Below, one piece after another: positions 8,736-17,537 of a stretch of DNA of 38,712 nucleotides (position 1 is the stretch's first letter; every line of letters begins with the position of its first letter). The notes under the pieces are model-generated. The model saw nothing but the letters and a program-made list of their open reading frames with translations. It had not been told where the DNA came from and made no database searches. The stretch is from Woeseia sp. (GTDB lineage: Bacteria; Pseudomonadota; Gammaproteobacteria; Steroidobacterales; UBA11654). The DNA lies in contig BPCL01000011.1 in the NCBI GenBank assembly GCA_019653755.1, positions 1 through 38,712 on the forward strand, written 5' to 3'. Both the position numbers and the translations under genes were made by a program.

Positions 8736-10230
8736 GCCAATTATCCTTCCAAGGGCGCGCCTCCTCCAGTTGGAGCGCCAGTTCAAGCAACTTTTGCTCT
8801 TTACCAAGACTCGCATGGAAGTGACTGCCAATAGGTAGTCCAGAAGGGGACCAACCAAGAGGAATTGACATAGCTGGGTCTCCAGTAACATTCGCCAAAG
8901 GCGTGAAAGTGATGAAGTTTACAGAACGCTCCAATAACTTGTCATATGGAATATCAGGCGCCATGTCACCATTTTTAGGTGCAGTTGTCTGGACAACAGG
9001 TGAGAGCAGCATGTCATAGGATTAAATATTTGATTGGACTTTAAGCTATCCTCTTGCAATCTCTCTAATGCTTTTCAACTTGTCCATCAGGAAGATTATC
9101 GAACCATTTACCTAGACCTAGAGTCCATGGTTCAAGCAATTCATTAAGAACGGTTTCTGTTCTACCAAAATTCTCTTCTGCCAAAGTAATTATTGTCCTT
9201 GCACCATGAGCCCACATAGTGATAAATGAATCAATAAATCGTTCCCCATCAATGAATGGTTCTATAATTTCTATATCATGTCCGAGTTCTTCGCACAGAG
9301 CAGCAGTATTCTCAATTGAATCTTTAACATCAGAATCAGCTTCATTTCCAAGCATATTTGATGTTAGGAGGGCTATTTTTAGCTTTTTCCTGTTGGGCAT
9401 AATTTGCATAGGAATCTTTGGTAGTTTTCCTGAAGGGTCAATTTTTTGCATGTGATACAGGCTGTGGCGCTGTCCCTGACGCTTCGAGTATGGACAAATC
9501 GGACACTCAAATCTATAGGTCGATTCGGTTGAGCATCATCTATCGTTCTGTAGATAGAAGGCTTTAGTCCAAAAATACCGCAACATGATGCAGGCACTCG
9601 AATGGATCCTCCACCATCACTTGCTGAAGCAATGGCAACCATACCTGAGGCCACTGCCGCAGCTGATCCTCCACTTGAACCCCCGGTGTTGTGAAACAAA
9701 TTCCAAGGATTTTTTGCCGTCCCTAAAAGCAGTGATTCAGTGGTTCCCGTTAAGCCAAATTCTGGCGTATTTGTTTTTCCTAATGAGATCAGACCCATAT
9801 CAAAGGCAGCCTGCACATTGGACGAATTTCTATTGGCAATTCTATTAGCAAACATTCTAGATCCTGAAGTAGTTCTTACCCCTTTTTGATCAAGCAGGTC
9901 CTTAACCAAATAGGGGACTCCAGAAAAAGGGCCGTTTATTGGATTTGATTTTGCAACATCAATGGCTTGTTCGAAAGATTTTGTAACTACTGCATTGAGG
10001 TTTGGATTAAGCAACTCAATTCTTTCAATTGCTGACATGACCATTTCCAGGACAGATACTTGGCCTGTTTTGATCAATTTAGCCTGTTCTGTTGCATCTA
10101 GAAAATGCAGAGATTCACTTTCAGCAAAGCCGATCCTTGAAGTGACTAAACTTCCAATCCCCAGTGATAAGCCCGATTTTAGGACATGTCTTCTTTGATG
10201 ATTGATAGAACTCATATGGTCATCCATCAT
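8728..10230 (-). pseudogene. Tat-exported amidase-signature protein, at least three frameshifts
   Basis: Member of the amidase signature family (amide hydrolysis by a Ser-cisSer-Lys triad). The catalytic Lys is in VKDLLDQKG, the cis-Ser region in [15 protein letters not shown], and the nucleophile region in [12 protein letters not shown]. The C-terminal part (LGWSPSGLPIGSHF) is also typical. The N-terminus HQRRHVLKSGLSLGIGSLVT looks like a twin-arginine signal, unusual because most family members are cytoplasmic. Frame breaks lie near 9465, 9070 and 9018; the fragments rejoin in order over about 500 residues, so they may be sequencing errors. The start ATG 10230 overlaps the stop of the ArsC-like gene (ATGA), indicating co-transcription. 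Glutamyl-tRNA amidotransferase GatA is unlikely because of the export signal. Confidence 0.88.
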
Positions 10231-10574
10231 AACATATCGAGTGTATTTTCAGGCGGCCTCCCAATTACTGCTTTCTGTTCATCAAAAATGATCGGACGTT
10301 CTATAAGAATTGGATTCTCAGTCATCAAAGCGATCAGTTCATCATCACTGATCTCTTCAAGAGAAATTGCTAATTCTTTGAAACAAGATTCCCTTGTTCT
10401 TAAAATTTCTGAAGGACCCAAGTTAAGTTTTTTTAGAATGCTTTTTATTTCAGACGGGGTTAGTGGATTTTTAAGATAGAGAATAACTTTAGGATCAACC
10501 CCATGTTTGTTAAGCAACTCTAGACTCTGTCTAGATTTACTGCATCTGGGATTATGCAAAATGGTGACAGGCAT
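10227..10574 (-). CDS. arsC: ArsC-family reductase (arsenate reductase-like)
   Basis: 115-residue thioredoxin-fold protein of the glutaredoxin-dependent ArsC family. It has the catalytic Cys11 in NPRCSKSRQSLELL, and the family pieces ENPILIERPI and AVIGRPPENTL near the C-terminus; the length is typical of ArsC. Some members (YffB/Spx-like) do other redox chemistry, but the HNPRCSKSR motif and C-terminal RPPE favour ArsC. No arsR, arsB or acr3 gene is nearby, so an arsenic operon is not evident. It lies between an SDR and the amidase on the minus strand; its stop overlaps the amidase start by 4 bases, and only 6 bases separate it from the SDR upstream. Confidence 0.9.
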   Translation of the reverse strand: MPVTILHNPRCSKSRQSLELLNKHGVDPKVILYLKNPLTPSEIKSILKKLNLGPSEILRTRESCFKELAISLEEISDDELIALMTENPILIERPIIFDEQKAVIGRPPENTLDML

Positions 10575-10580
10575 TTTGAC

Positions 10581-11336
10581 CTATAGTCTTTGCGCTCCAT
10601 CAAGATCAATGCATCGTCCTGAAAAATACTCATTCATAAAAATAAACTCAGCAGCTTTGGCAACCTCATCAGGCTCACCAATGCGGCCAAGTGGAACCAT
10701 TTTACTGAGCCCTTCTTTGACATGATCAGGCATACCAGCAACCATCTCAGTATTAATAAACCCAGGAGCTATGGAGTTCACGCGAATTCCATGCTTAGAG
10801 AGTTCTTTAGCCCAAACAACCGCCATAGATTGAACACCAGCTTTTGTTGCAGAGTAATTGGTTTGCCCAAAATTTCCATGCCTAGCAACACTTGAAATAT
10901 TAATAATGACACCGCCTGAACCACCTTCAATCATATGTTGTGCGGCTTCTCTTCCACATAAAAAGACACCGGTTAAATTAAGATCTATGACAGCTTGCCA
11001 GTCCTCAAGAGACATTCGTTTTACAAATTCTCCGTCTTTAAATTTGACCAAAAGTCCATCTCTAGTAATGCCGGCATTATTAATTGAACCGTGCAAAGGA
11101 CCCAGTTGAGAAACAACTTCTGCGTAGGAGCTAATAACATCATCTTCTTTAGTAACATCTGCTGAAACACACATAACTTCAGCGCCTGCTTCTTTGCAAG
11201 CTGTTGCAGTGTCAGCAATGGTTTCTTTATCAAGATCAATTAATCCCAATTTACATTTATGAGCTGCAAGACGTTTGGCCATGGCTGCACCAAGACCTCT
11301 AGCTGCACCAGTGATTATTATCGTTTTGTTTTCCAT
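10581..11336 (-). CDS. Short-chain dehydrogenase/reductase, 3-ketoacyl reductase (FabG)-like
   Basis: 251-residue classical SDR. The cofactor motif TGAARGLG (9-16) and NNAG (86-89) are followed by the catalytic Ser149 in NISSV, Tyr161 and Lys165 in YSATKAG. Asp at about residue 35 after the second strand (GLIDLD) favours NAD(H), but Lys and Arg positions are not decisive. The sequence resembles FabG-type 3-oxoacyl reductases, with an insert [12 protein letters not shown] near 102-113. It is divergently placed from the thiolase and FadB genes, so it may act in the same acyl-CoA pathway. The ATG start is preceded by a GGAGATAG ribosome site. Probable first gene of the SDR-arsC-amidase operon. 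Confidence 0.9.
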   Translation of the reverse strand: MENKTIIITGAARGLGAAMAKRLAAHKCKLGLIDLDKETIADTATACKEAGAEVMCVSADVTKEDDVISSYAEVVSQLGPLHGSINNAGITRDGLLVKFKDGEFVKRMSLEDWQAVIDLNLTGVFLCGREAAQHMIEGGSGGVIINISSVARHGNFGQTNYSATKAGVQSMAVVWAKELSKHGIRVNSIAPGFINTEMVAGMPDHVKEGLSKMVPLGRIGEPDEVAKAAEFIFMNEYFSGRCIDLDGAQRL

Positions 11337-11464
11337 ATCTATCTCCGTGGCTATGTTTTTTTCATTGAAATCTAGAAGATGAATTGTAACCGAAAAACAA
11401 CATAGAAATATATCGGATTATTATGTTTTGCTTTAGTATTATTGTTAGACTTAGAATCAATATA

Positions 11465-11492
11465 TGGTAATAATTAAGATGAAAAATTACCA
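11465..11492. repeat. Inverted repeat upstream of the thiolase gene
   Basis: TGGTAAT (11465-11471) and ATTACCA (11486-11492) are perfect 7-base arms with a 14-base spacer, 22 bases before the thiolase start in the 178-base divergent gap with the SDR gene. It may be an operator for a fatty-acid-type regulator, or a hairpin. No regulator gene is nearby. The rest of the 11337-11514 gap shows only AT-rich DNA and a GTAGG-type ribosome site. Confidence 0.35.
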
Positions 11493-11514
11493 AATGAAAA
11501 TTAGTAGGTGAATT

Positions 11515-12720
11515 ATGACAGACGCATATATTTTTGATCATGTAAGAAGCCCAAGAGGCAAAGGTAAATCCGATGGATCTCTTCATCAGGTAACACCAGT
11601 TGAATTATTGACCCAAGTGCTGGAGTCGTTAAGAGACAGGAATGAGTTAGACACAAGCCGTATTGATGATGTAATTATGGGAGTGGTTCATAATCAAGGA
11701 GAGCAAGCTTCTAACCCAGCCCGTACGGCAGCTATTAATGCAGGTTATGCAGAAGAAGCGGCCGGTAAACAATTAAATCGCTTCTGTGCCTCTGGACTTG
11801 AGGCTGTCAATTCGGCAGCAGCTCAGGTTATGTCAGGTATGTCTGATCTTTGTATTGGCGGAGGTCTAGAGTCCATGTCAAGAGTGCCAATGGATACCGT
11901 AGGAGGAGCTCTAGCGGTAGATCCCCAAGTAGCTTATGGCGGCTATTTTGTACCCCAAGGTATCAGTGCTGATCTCATTGCCTCTAAATATGGATTCACT
12001 CGAGAAGATGTGGATGCCTTTGCAGTTGAAAGTCAAAAAAGAGCTTCCCATGCAAGAGATGAGGGCTATTTTGATAATTCAATTGTTCCAATTAAAGACA
12101 ATCTGGGTGATGTCCTATTGGATCATGATGAGTGCATTAGAACAGGCACCACTGTCGAAGATTTGGCCAAGCTAAAACCTTCTTTTGTGCAAATGGGTGA
12201 ATTTGGTTTTAATTCAGTAGCGATTCAGAGATACCCTGAGGTTGAGAAAATTAATCATGTCCATCATGCCGGTAATTCAAGTGTTATTGTTGACGGCGCT
12301 AGTGCAGTATTGGTTGGAACCAAGGAAGTTGGTGAAGAATTAGGTTTGACGCCAAGGGCAAGAATAGTTGGCTTTGCATCCACAGGAACTGAACCAACCA
12401 TCATGCTTACCGGACCAGCCCCATCAGCAGAAAAAGTGCTCAAACGATGCGGAATGAGTAAAGATAATATTGATTTATTTGAACTCAATGAAGCTTTTGC
12501 GGTGGTTGTTCTTCTCTATATGCAACAAATGGATATTGATCATGAACAGATTAATGTAAATGGCGGTGCAATCGCTATGGGCCATCCACTAGGAGCAACT
12601 GGCGGTATGGTCTTGGGAACACTTATCGATGAAATGGAGAGAAGAGATCTAAACACAGGTTTAGTCAATCTTTGCATTGGAGGGGGCATGGGCACCTCAA
12701 CAATCGTCGAACGAGCATAA
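11515..12720 (+). CDS. fadA: Acetyl-CoA acyltransferase (thiolase)
   Basis: 401-residue thiolase that cleaves 3-ketoacyl-CoA, or condenses acetyl-CoA, by a ping-pong mechanism. The acyl-accepting Cys91 is in NRFCASGLEAVNSAA. The other catalytic residues are in NEAFAVV, GGAIAMGHPLGATGG (His) and LCIGGGMGTST (second Cys). The length is normal. Its position directly before a FadB-type enzyme (26-base gap) supports a degradative role, as in a fadAB-like pair, though the gene order is fadA-fadB. Inference: the exact chain-length preference cannot be read from the sequence. Intact, with an AGTAGGTGA ribosome site. Confidence 0.93.
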   Translation: MTDAYIFDHVRSPRGKGKSDGSLHQVTPVELLTQVLESLRDRNELDTSRIDDVIMGVVHNQGEQASNPARTAAINAGYAEEAAGKQLNRFCASGLEAVNSAAAQVMSGMSDLCIGGGLESMSRVPMDTVGGALAVDPQVAYGGYFVPQGISADLIASKYGFTREDVDAFAVESQKRASHARDEGYFDNSIVPIKDNLGDVLLDHDECIRTGTTVEDLAKLKPSFVQMGEFGFNSVAIQRYPEVEKINHVHHAGNSSVIVDGASAVLVGTKEVGEELGLTPRARIVGFASTGTEPTIMLTGPAPSAEKVLKRCGMSKDNIDLFELNEAFAVVVLLYMQQMDIDHEQINVNGGAIAMGHPLGATGGMVLGTLIDEMERRDLNTGLVNLCIGGGMGTSTIVERA

Positions 12721-12745
12721 TAAATATATTTAAAGGGAAATACGA

Positions 12746-14888
12746 ATGAGTAAAACCATGAACATGAATGTCGATCAAGATGGCATTGCTGTAATTGAGA
12801 TCAATGTTCAAGATCGTCCAATGAATGTAATCACAGCAGATTTTGCTGATGACTTTAAGAATTGCGTGGAAGAAATTACAAAAGACGAAAAGATAATCGG
12901 TGCTGTATTGACTTCAGCAAAAAATGATTTTATGGCCGGCGCAGATCTAAAATCAATGCTGCCAACGCTTATTGGTCTTGGAGATGCTTCAGCCATGGCA
13001 GAGAGAATCATTGAAAGTCATAAGCTCAATAGAGCCATGGAGACATGCGGTAAACCGTTCGTTGCTGCTATTAATGGCACTGCTCTCGGTGGAGGGCTAG
13101 AAATTACTTTATCTTGTCATTACCGTATCGCTGCTGATCGGAATGATGCGGTTCTTGGTCTTCCAGAAGTGATGGTTGGTCTATTACCAGGTGGAGGAGG
13201 TACCCAACGCTTACCTCGTATCATTGGCATACAGGCAGCTCTAGAGTTGATGACACAAGGCAAACACCTTAAGCCTCAGAAAGCTTTAGCCATGGGTATT
13301 GTGAATGAATTGGCTCCTCCTGATGAGTTATTGCCTAAAGCAAAACAATGGATTCTTGATGGCGGTAAGGCTATACAACCCTGGGATAAGAAAGGCTTTA
13401 AAGTTCCAGGAGGGTTTGATCCAAATACAAAAGGGACAATCCAAATGTTTTCCGTTGTTAATGCCATGGTGGCTAAAAACACCAATCACAATTACCCTGC
13501 ACCTATTGCTATTGTTTCTTCAGTCTATGAGGGGTGTCAGGTACCAATAGATACCGGTTTGAAAATTGAAGCAAAATACTTTGTTGGCTTACTTTGTGAT
13601 CCTGTGTCTGGGAACATGATTAGAAGTCTTTTTAATAATAAACAATCAGCTGATAAATTAAGAGCGAGACCAAAAGGTGTCGATAAGCACACTGTGAAGA
13701 CATTAGGCATGCTCGGAGCTGGAATGATGGGCGCAGGAATTACCTTAGTGAGTGCTCAGGCGGGGTATGAAAGTTTATTTGCTTGACTCAACTCAGGAAA
13801 ATGCTGAGAAGGGCAAGGCTTATTCCGAAAAATATTTCCAAAAAAGTGTTGCCTTAAAGAAAATGACAGAGGAAAAGAAAGCTGCAGTCATGGACAATAT
13901 TATCGCTACGACTGATTACAATGATCTAAAAGATTGTGATTTGATCATTGAAGCTGTCTTTGAAAATAGAGAAATCAAGGCCGATGTCACACAAAAAACT
14001 GAAGCTGTGATTGGAGAAGATATTATTTTTGCTTCAAACACTTCTACTTTACCAATAAGCGGTCTGGCTGAGTCGTCAAGTAGACCTCATAATTTTATTG
14101 GAATGCACTTTTTCTCCCCGGTGGAGAAGATGCCATTGGTGGAGATGATTATGGGAGAGCAGTCTTCAGATGAAGCCTTAGCAAAATCTCTCGACTACAT
14201 TCAGCAGATCAAGAAAACACCTATAGTTGTCAACGACAGTCGAGGCTTTTTTACCTCTAGAGTATTTAGCACTTCCTGTAACGAAGCCAACGAAATGATG
14301 AGAGAAGGTGTTAATCCAGCATTAATAGAGAATGCTGCTAGACACGCTGGTTACCCAGTAGGTCCTTTTGCTGTTCAAGATGAAACAACTATAGATCTTT
14401 CTGTAAAAATCCATAATCAAACCAAGGAAGATATGGGGGATGATTATAAGCCGATGTCATCGATTGAAGTCATGCAGAAGATGTACGAATTAGGACGACT
14501 TGGCAAGCGTTTTGGTAAAGGATTTTATGAGTACCCAGAAGGTGGAAAGAAATTTCTTTGGCCTGGTCTAGCAGATATTTATCCTGTTAAGGAAGAGCAA
14601 CCTGATATCCAAGAAATTAAAGATAGAATGATGAGTGTCCAGGCTTTGGATGCTTATCGATGTCTTGAAGAAAATGTTTTAACATCTCCAGATGATGGTG
14701 ATATTGGATCTATATTTGGTTGGGGATTTCCTCCTTGGTCAGGCGGGGTTTTCTCTTACATTGATATGGTGGGCTTGCAAAGCTTTGTTGATCGTTGTGA
14801 TGATTATTGCAATCGATTTGGTGAAAGATTTGAGGTCCCAGATAGCCTGAGGGAAAGGGCTAAAAACAAAGAAAAATTTTACTCCTAG
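12746..14888 (+). CDS. fadB: FadB-type multifunctional enoyl-CoA hydratase/3-hydroxyacyl-CoA dehydrogenase (one frameshift)
   Basis: About 713 residues after repair. The N-terminal crotonase domain has the oxyanion segment MAGADLKSM and two catalytic Glu regions ([19 protein letters not shown] and [20 protein letters not shown]). The central 3-hydroxyacyl-CoA dehydrogenase domain has NAD motif GAGMMGAGI and catalytic His in [15 protein letters not shown], followed by C-terminal helical domains ([16 protein letters not shown]). The frame breaks in a GGGG run near 13762-13765; GGG gives [16 protein letters not shown], the expected continuation of the Rossmann fold. It catalyses the hydration and oxidation steps of beta-oxidation and sits between the thiolase and the M24 gene. 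Confidence 0.93.
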
Positions 14889-14896
14889 ATTAGAGA

Positions 14897-16147
14897 TTGG
14901 CTGAGACAAAAAAACTCATCAACCATCAACGAGCGGAGCAAATATTAGACCGCGAGGGCTTGGATGGCTTAATAGCGGTTACACCTATAAATTTCTATTA
15001 CCTCTCAGGTTATTGGGGGTTGTATTACACTCCGGTTGGTTTTGAAGGTATTTATTTTGCAATTGTACCCAAGCACCAAGCAAGCCAACCAGCCATGGTT
15101 ATGCCTGCTTTGGAATTAAGACGTTTAGAGACTAAAGGAAGATCTTGGATTTCAGATGTTTATGCGTATTCCTCAGATGGCGAAGGAGATTATTTTGAAG
15201 ATGGCTTACCTAGGGGTGTGGATTATGACAGTTGGCCTGTTAGTGATTTTGAAGAACTGAATGATCTAGAGAGTAAGTGGAAAAAAATCATCGATGATTT
15301 TAAAGACAATTTTACTGAAAACTCAATTCAAGCCTTGATAAGAGGGATCAAATCTTCTGGATTGGAAAAGAAAAAAGTGGCTACGGATGATTTAAGGATT
15401 GAGCAATGGTTAAAGAATGAGAGCGGTATAGAGATTGAGTGTGAATTTAGACCTGATCTCTTTAATGAAATCAGGTTGGTTAAAACTGAGAACGAAATAG
15501 AAATTTTAAAACAGGCTGCATTAATTAATGAGCGTTCTTTATTGAGTGCCATCGATTTCATGTTTGAAGGAGCTCGTTGGGATGAAATAGAGAATCATTA
15601 CATGAGCGAAATGGCCAAACAAGGCGGGAGAGGAGTTTACCTTTTATGTGGAGTTGGTGATTTACCCAATGAGGTATGCAGGAAGAATGAACCCATCATG
15701 TTTGATGCTCTTGGGCAATACAGAAGGTATCACGGTGATTTTGGAAGATGCGCTGTTATTGACAAACCTAATTCAGTTCAAGTTGAAAGACATCAGGCAA
15801 TAGTTGAAGGTTGGGCGATAGCACAACAGTATTTAACACCGGGTACTGCTTATTCTGATATCTCCAATGAGGTAGGAGACTATATAAGAGGGCTTGGATT
15901 TGAAAATTTTCGCAACCCTGTCGTTCATAGCTTAGGTCTTGAACATACGGATGACCCAAAACTTATTGGGCCACAACCAGGTGTTAAACCCGACCAAATT
16001 TTGGAAGCGAATATGGTGATTAATGTCGATATGCCATTCACTGAAATAGGCTGGGGATCTGTGCATATGGAAGACACTGTGGTAATAACAGATGATGGCT
16101 TCGAAAGGCTTTCAGAGGCTGATTTTGGGTTACAAATAAGTAGATAA
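14897..16147 (+). CDS. M24-family (prolidase/creatinase-fold) protein
   Basis: 416 residues with a creatinase-type N-terminal domain (GLDGLIAVTPINFYYLSGYW) and a pita-bread C-terminal domain. Metal-ligand positions are partly visible: two Asp in FDALGQYRRYHGDFGR, His in VVHSLGLEHTDD, and Glu in SVHMEDTVVIT. The penultimate ligand, usually Glu in an EPG-type motif, is Asp here (INVDMPF), so activity may differ from classical Xaa-Pro dipeptidases. The start is TTG 14897, eight bases after the FadB stop, which implies co-transcription with beta-oxidation genes. Members of this fold include peptidases, creatinase and the DMSP lyase DddP; the substrate is not assignable. Confidence 0.83.
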   Translation: MAETKKLINHQRAEQILDREGLDGLIAVTPINFYYLSGYWGLYYTPVGFEGIYFAIVPKHQASQPAMVMPALELRRLETKGRSWISDVYAYSSDGEGDYFEDGLPRGVDYDSWPVSDFEELNDLESKWKKIIDDFKDNFTENSIQALIRGIKSSGLEKKKVATDDLRIEQWLKNESGIEIECEFRPDLFNEIRLVKTENEIEILKQAALINERSLLSAIDFMFEGARWDEIENHYMSEMAKQGGRGVYLLCGVGDLPNEVCRKNEPIMFDALGQYRRYHGDFGRCAVIDKPNSVQVERHQAIVEGWAIAQQYLTPGTAYSDISNEVGDYIRGLGFENFRNPVVHSLGLEHTDDPKLIGPQPGVKPDQILEANMVINVDMPFTEIGWGSVHMEDTVVITDDGFERLSEADFGLQISR

Positions 16148-16187
16148 AGATTTAACACCCTACCTCCTTGTGTTTTCATGTAAAACG

Positions 16188-16193
16188 TATAAT
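16188..16193 (+). promoter_or_regulatory. Candidate -10 element before the small basic protein and cupin
   Basis: A perfect TATAAT lies in the 91-base gap after the M24 gene, about 45 bases before the next start. No good -35 hexamer is at standard spacing (TCCTTG at 17). It suggests a separate transcript for the next three genes. Confidence 0.3.
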
Positions 16194-16238
16194 CTATAGT
16201 CTAATTTTGTTCAAAAAATTTTTTAAGGGGAAAAACTT

Positions 16239-16580
16239 ATGGCCAATCAAATGGGCGATGCTTCAGAAGGCAGAGCAGCAGGTAAAGGAAAGCCTTTAAA
16301 TTCAATAAAGCATAAACAATCCAAACCAGTTAAAGCCTGGATTAAAAATGAATTGAATCAGCAACAAAAGCGGTTTAAGAAAATTTTACAACACATGGAG
16401 GATATCACTCCAAAGAGAGAAAAATGGTTTCAACAATTTTTTGATACCATCTCAACAAGAGGACAGAACATTGATGGCGATACCAGAATGGTAATTGCTA
16501 AAGAAGATCTACCTAAGAAACCTAGAAGAAAAACTAGAGTAACCTACGAACCCAAAGACCTGAAAGGGTTTGATCATTAA
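16239..16580 (+). CDS. Small, very basic protein of unknown function
   Basis: 113 residues, not recognised. It is rich in Lys, Arg and Gln, starts with a Gly/Ala-rich flexible stretch (GDASEGRAAGKGKP), then a probable helix (AWIKNELNQQQKRFKKILQHM) and a Lys/Arg-rich tail (KKPRRKTRVTYEPKDLKG). It has no signal peptide, membrane segment or cysteine. A strong AAGGGG ribosome site at about 16226-16231 and a normal ATG support translation. It is 18 bases upstream of the bicupin gene and probably co-transcribed with it. The basic character could mean nucleic-acid binding or a partner for an acidic protein; neither is shown. Confidence 0.75.
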   Translation: MANQMGDASEGRAAGKGKPLNSIKHKQSKPVKAWIKNELNQQQKRFKKILQHMEDITPKREKWFQQFFDTISTRGQNIDGDTRMVIAKEDLPKKPRRKTRVTYEPKDLKGFDH

Positions 16581-16598
16581 AAACAGAGGATAGAGATT

Positions 16599-17501
16599 AT
16601 GCCTAGACCACACATAGAGCCTTACGACGAAAGACCAGCGCCATACAAAAGAATGACATTACCTGGTTTCAGTAAAGGCATGCATTATAAAGTTTTGAGC
16701 ATGGACACAGAAACTGGAGCCTGCTCATTAAAAGTTAAATTTGAGAGCGGATATAGCCTTCCTCCCGGGTTGAGCTACTCTGAATTAGAGATGTTTATAG
16801 TCTCGGGTTCAATCACCTATGGGGATAAAACTTATGGGGAAGGTTATTACTTCCTAATCCCACCTGGGGTAACAATGCCAGCTATGAAGGTGAGCAAAGG
16901 TGCAGTCGCTATAATGTTCTATAATTATGGTGAACCAAGTTTTGTCGCTTCAGATGAGGATCACCCTTTAGCCGAGAGACATCGCATGTCAATTGTAAAT
17001 TCAATGGAGGATATTGCTTGGATGCCGGGTAACAGAATTGTTCCTTCAGTAGCATCGGGCTGCATGTTAAAACTTCTAAAATATGATCTTCACACGGAAG
17101 CTCATACGTTTTTATATTGTATGACACCAGGGTTTCAGCAAGACAATATTTCATATCATGATTGCTGTGAAGAGTCCTACCATATTTGGGGAACATCTTG
17201 GATGATGCAATTTGGAGACCTGCCAACAGGAGGTTATTTCTGGAGGCCACCATATATTAATCATGGTGCCTTTGCTAGCAAAAATGGAATTATAGCTATC
17301 GGAAGAACGGACGCTCATTTGCATAATTATTTTCATCACAATCCATATTCAACACCAAAAGAGAATGCGGATAGAGCAGCTGCTAGACTGAGGCGAATCA
17401 GACCGTCTCTGTATAAGTGGATTAGATCGCCAGATGGTCATAATCATTTCACTGATTTTGAGTATCCTCATTATCATGAGCATGATCACGACCATGATTA
17501 A
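16599..17501 (+). CDS. Bicupin-like protein with His/Asp-rich C-terminal tail
   Basis: 300 residues with two apparent cupin domains. Domain 1 (about 40-110) has SELEMFIVSGSITYGDKTYGEG..IPPG, the shape of a cupin barrel, but the usual first-motif His pair is missing. Domain 2 (about 160-255) has SYHDCCEESYHIWG and INHGAF, which could supply metal ligands. The protein ends in a striking His/Asp tail (HYHEHDHDHD) that may bind metal. There is no signal peptide. It follows the small basic gene by 18 bases and precedes a CoA-transferase by 36, so a role in the same catabolic pathway is likely. Dioxygenase, isomerase and lyase functions are all possible for cupins. Confidence 0.8.
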   Translation: MPRPHIEPYDERPAPYKRMTLPGFSKGMHYKVLSMDTETGACSLKVKFESGYSLPPGLSYSELEMFIVSGSITYGDKTYGEGYYFLIPPGVTMPAMKVSKGAVAIMFYNYGEPSFVASDEDHPLAERHRMSIVNSMEDIAWMPGNRIVPSVASGCMLKLLKYDLHTEAHTFLYCMTPGFQQDNISYHDCCEESYHIWGTSWMMQFGDLPTGGYFWRPPYINHGAFASKNGIIAIGRTDAHLHNYFHHNPYSTPKENADRAAARLRRIRPSLYKWIRSPDGHNHFTDFEYPHYHEHDHDHD

Positions 17502-17537
17502 ATAGTTTTTTGGACTTTAATAAGAACCAAAGATATT

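Noticed and set aside
14897-16147. M24 gene as the DMSP lyase dddP
   Set aside because: The fold is shared, but the N-terminal region and active-site surroundings do not match DddP as I know it; the sequence reads as a general prolidase-like protein.
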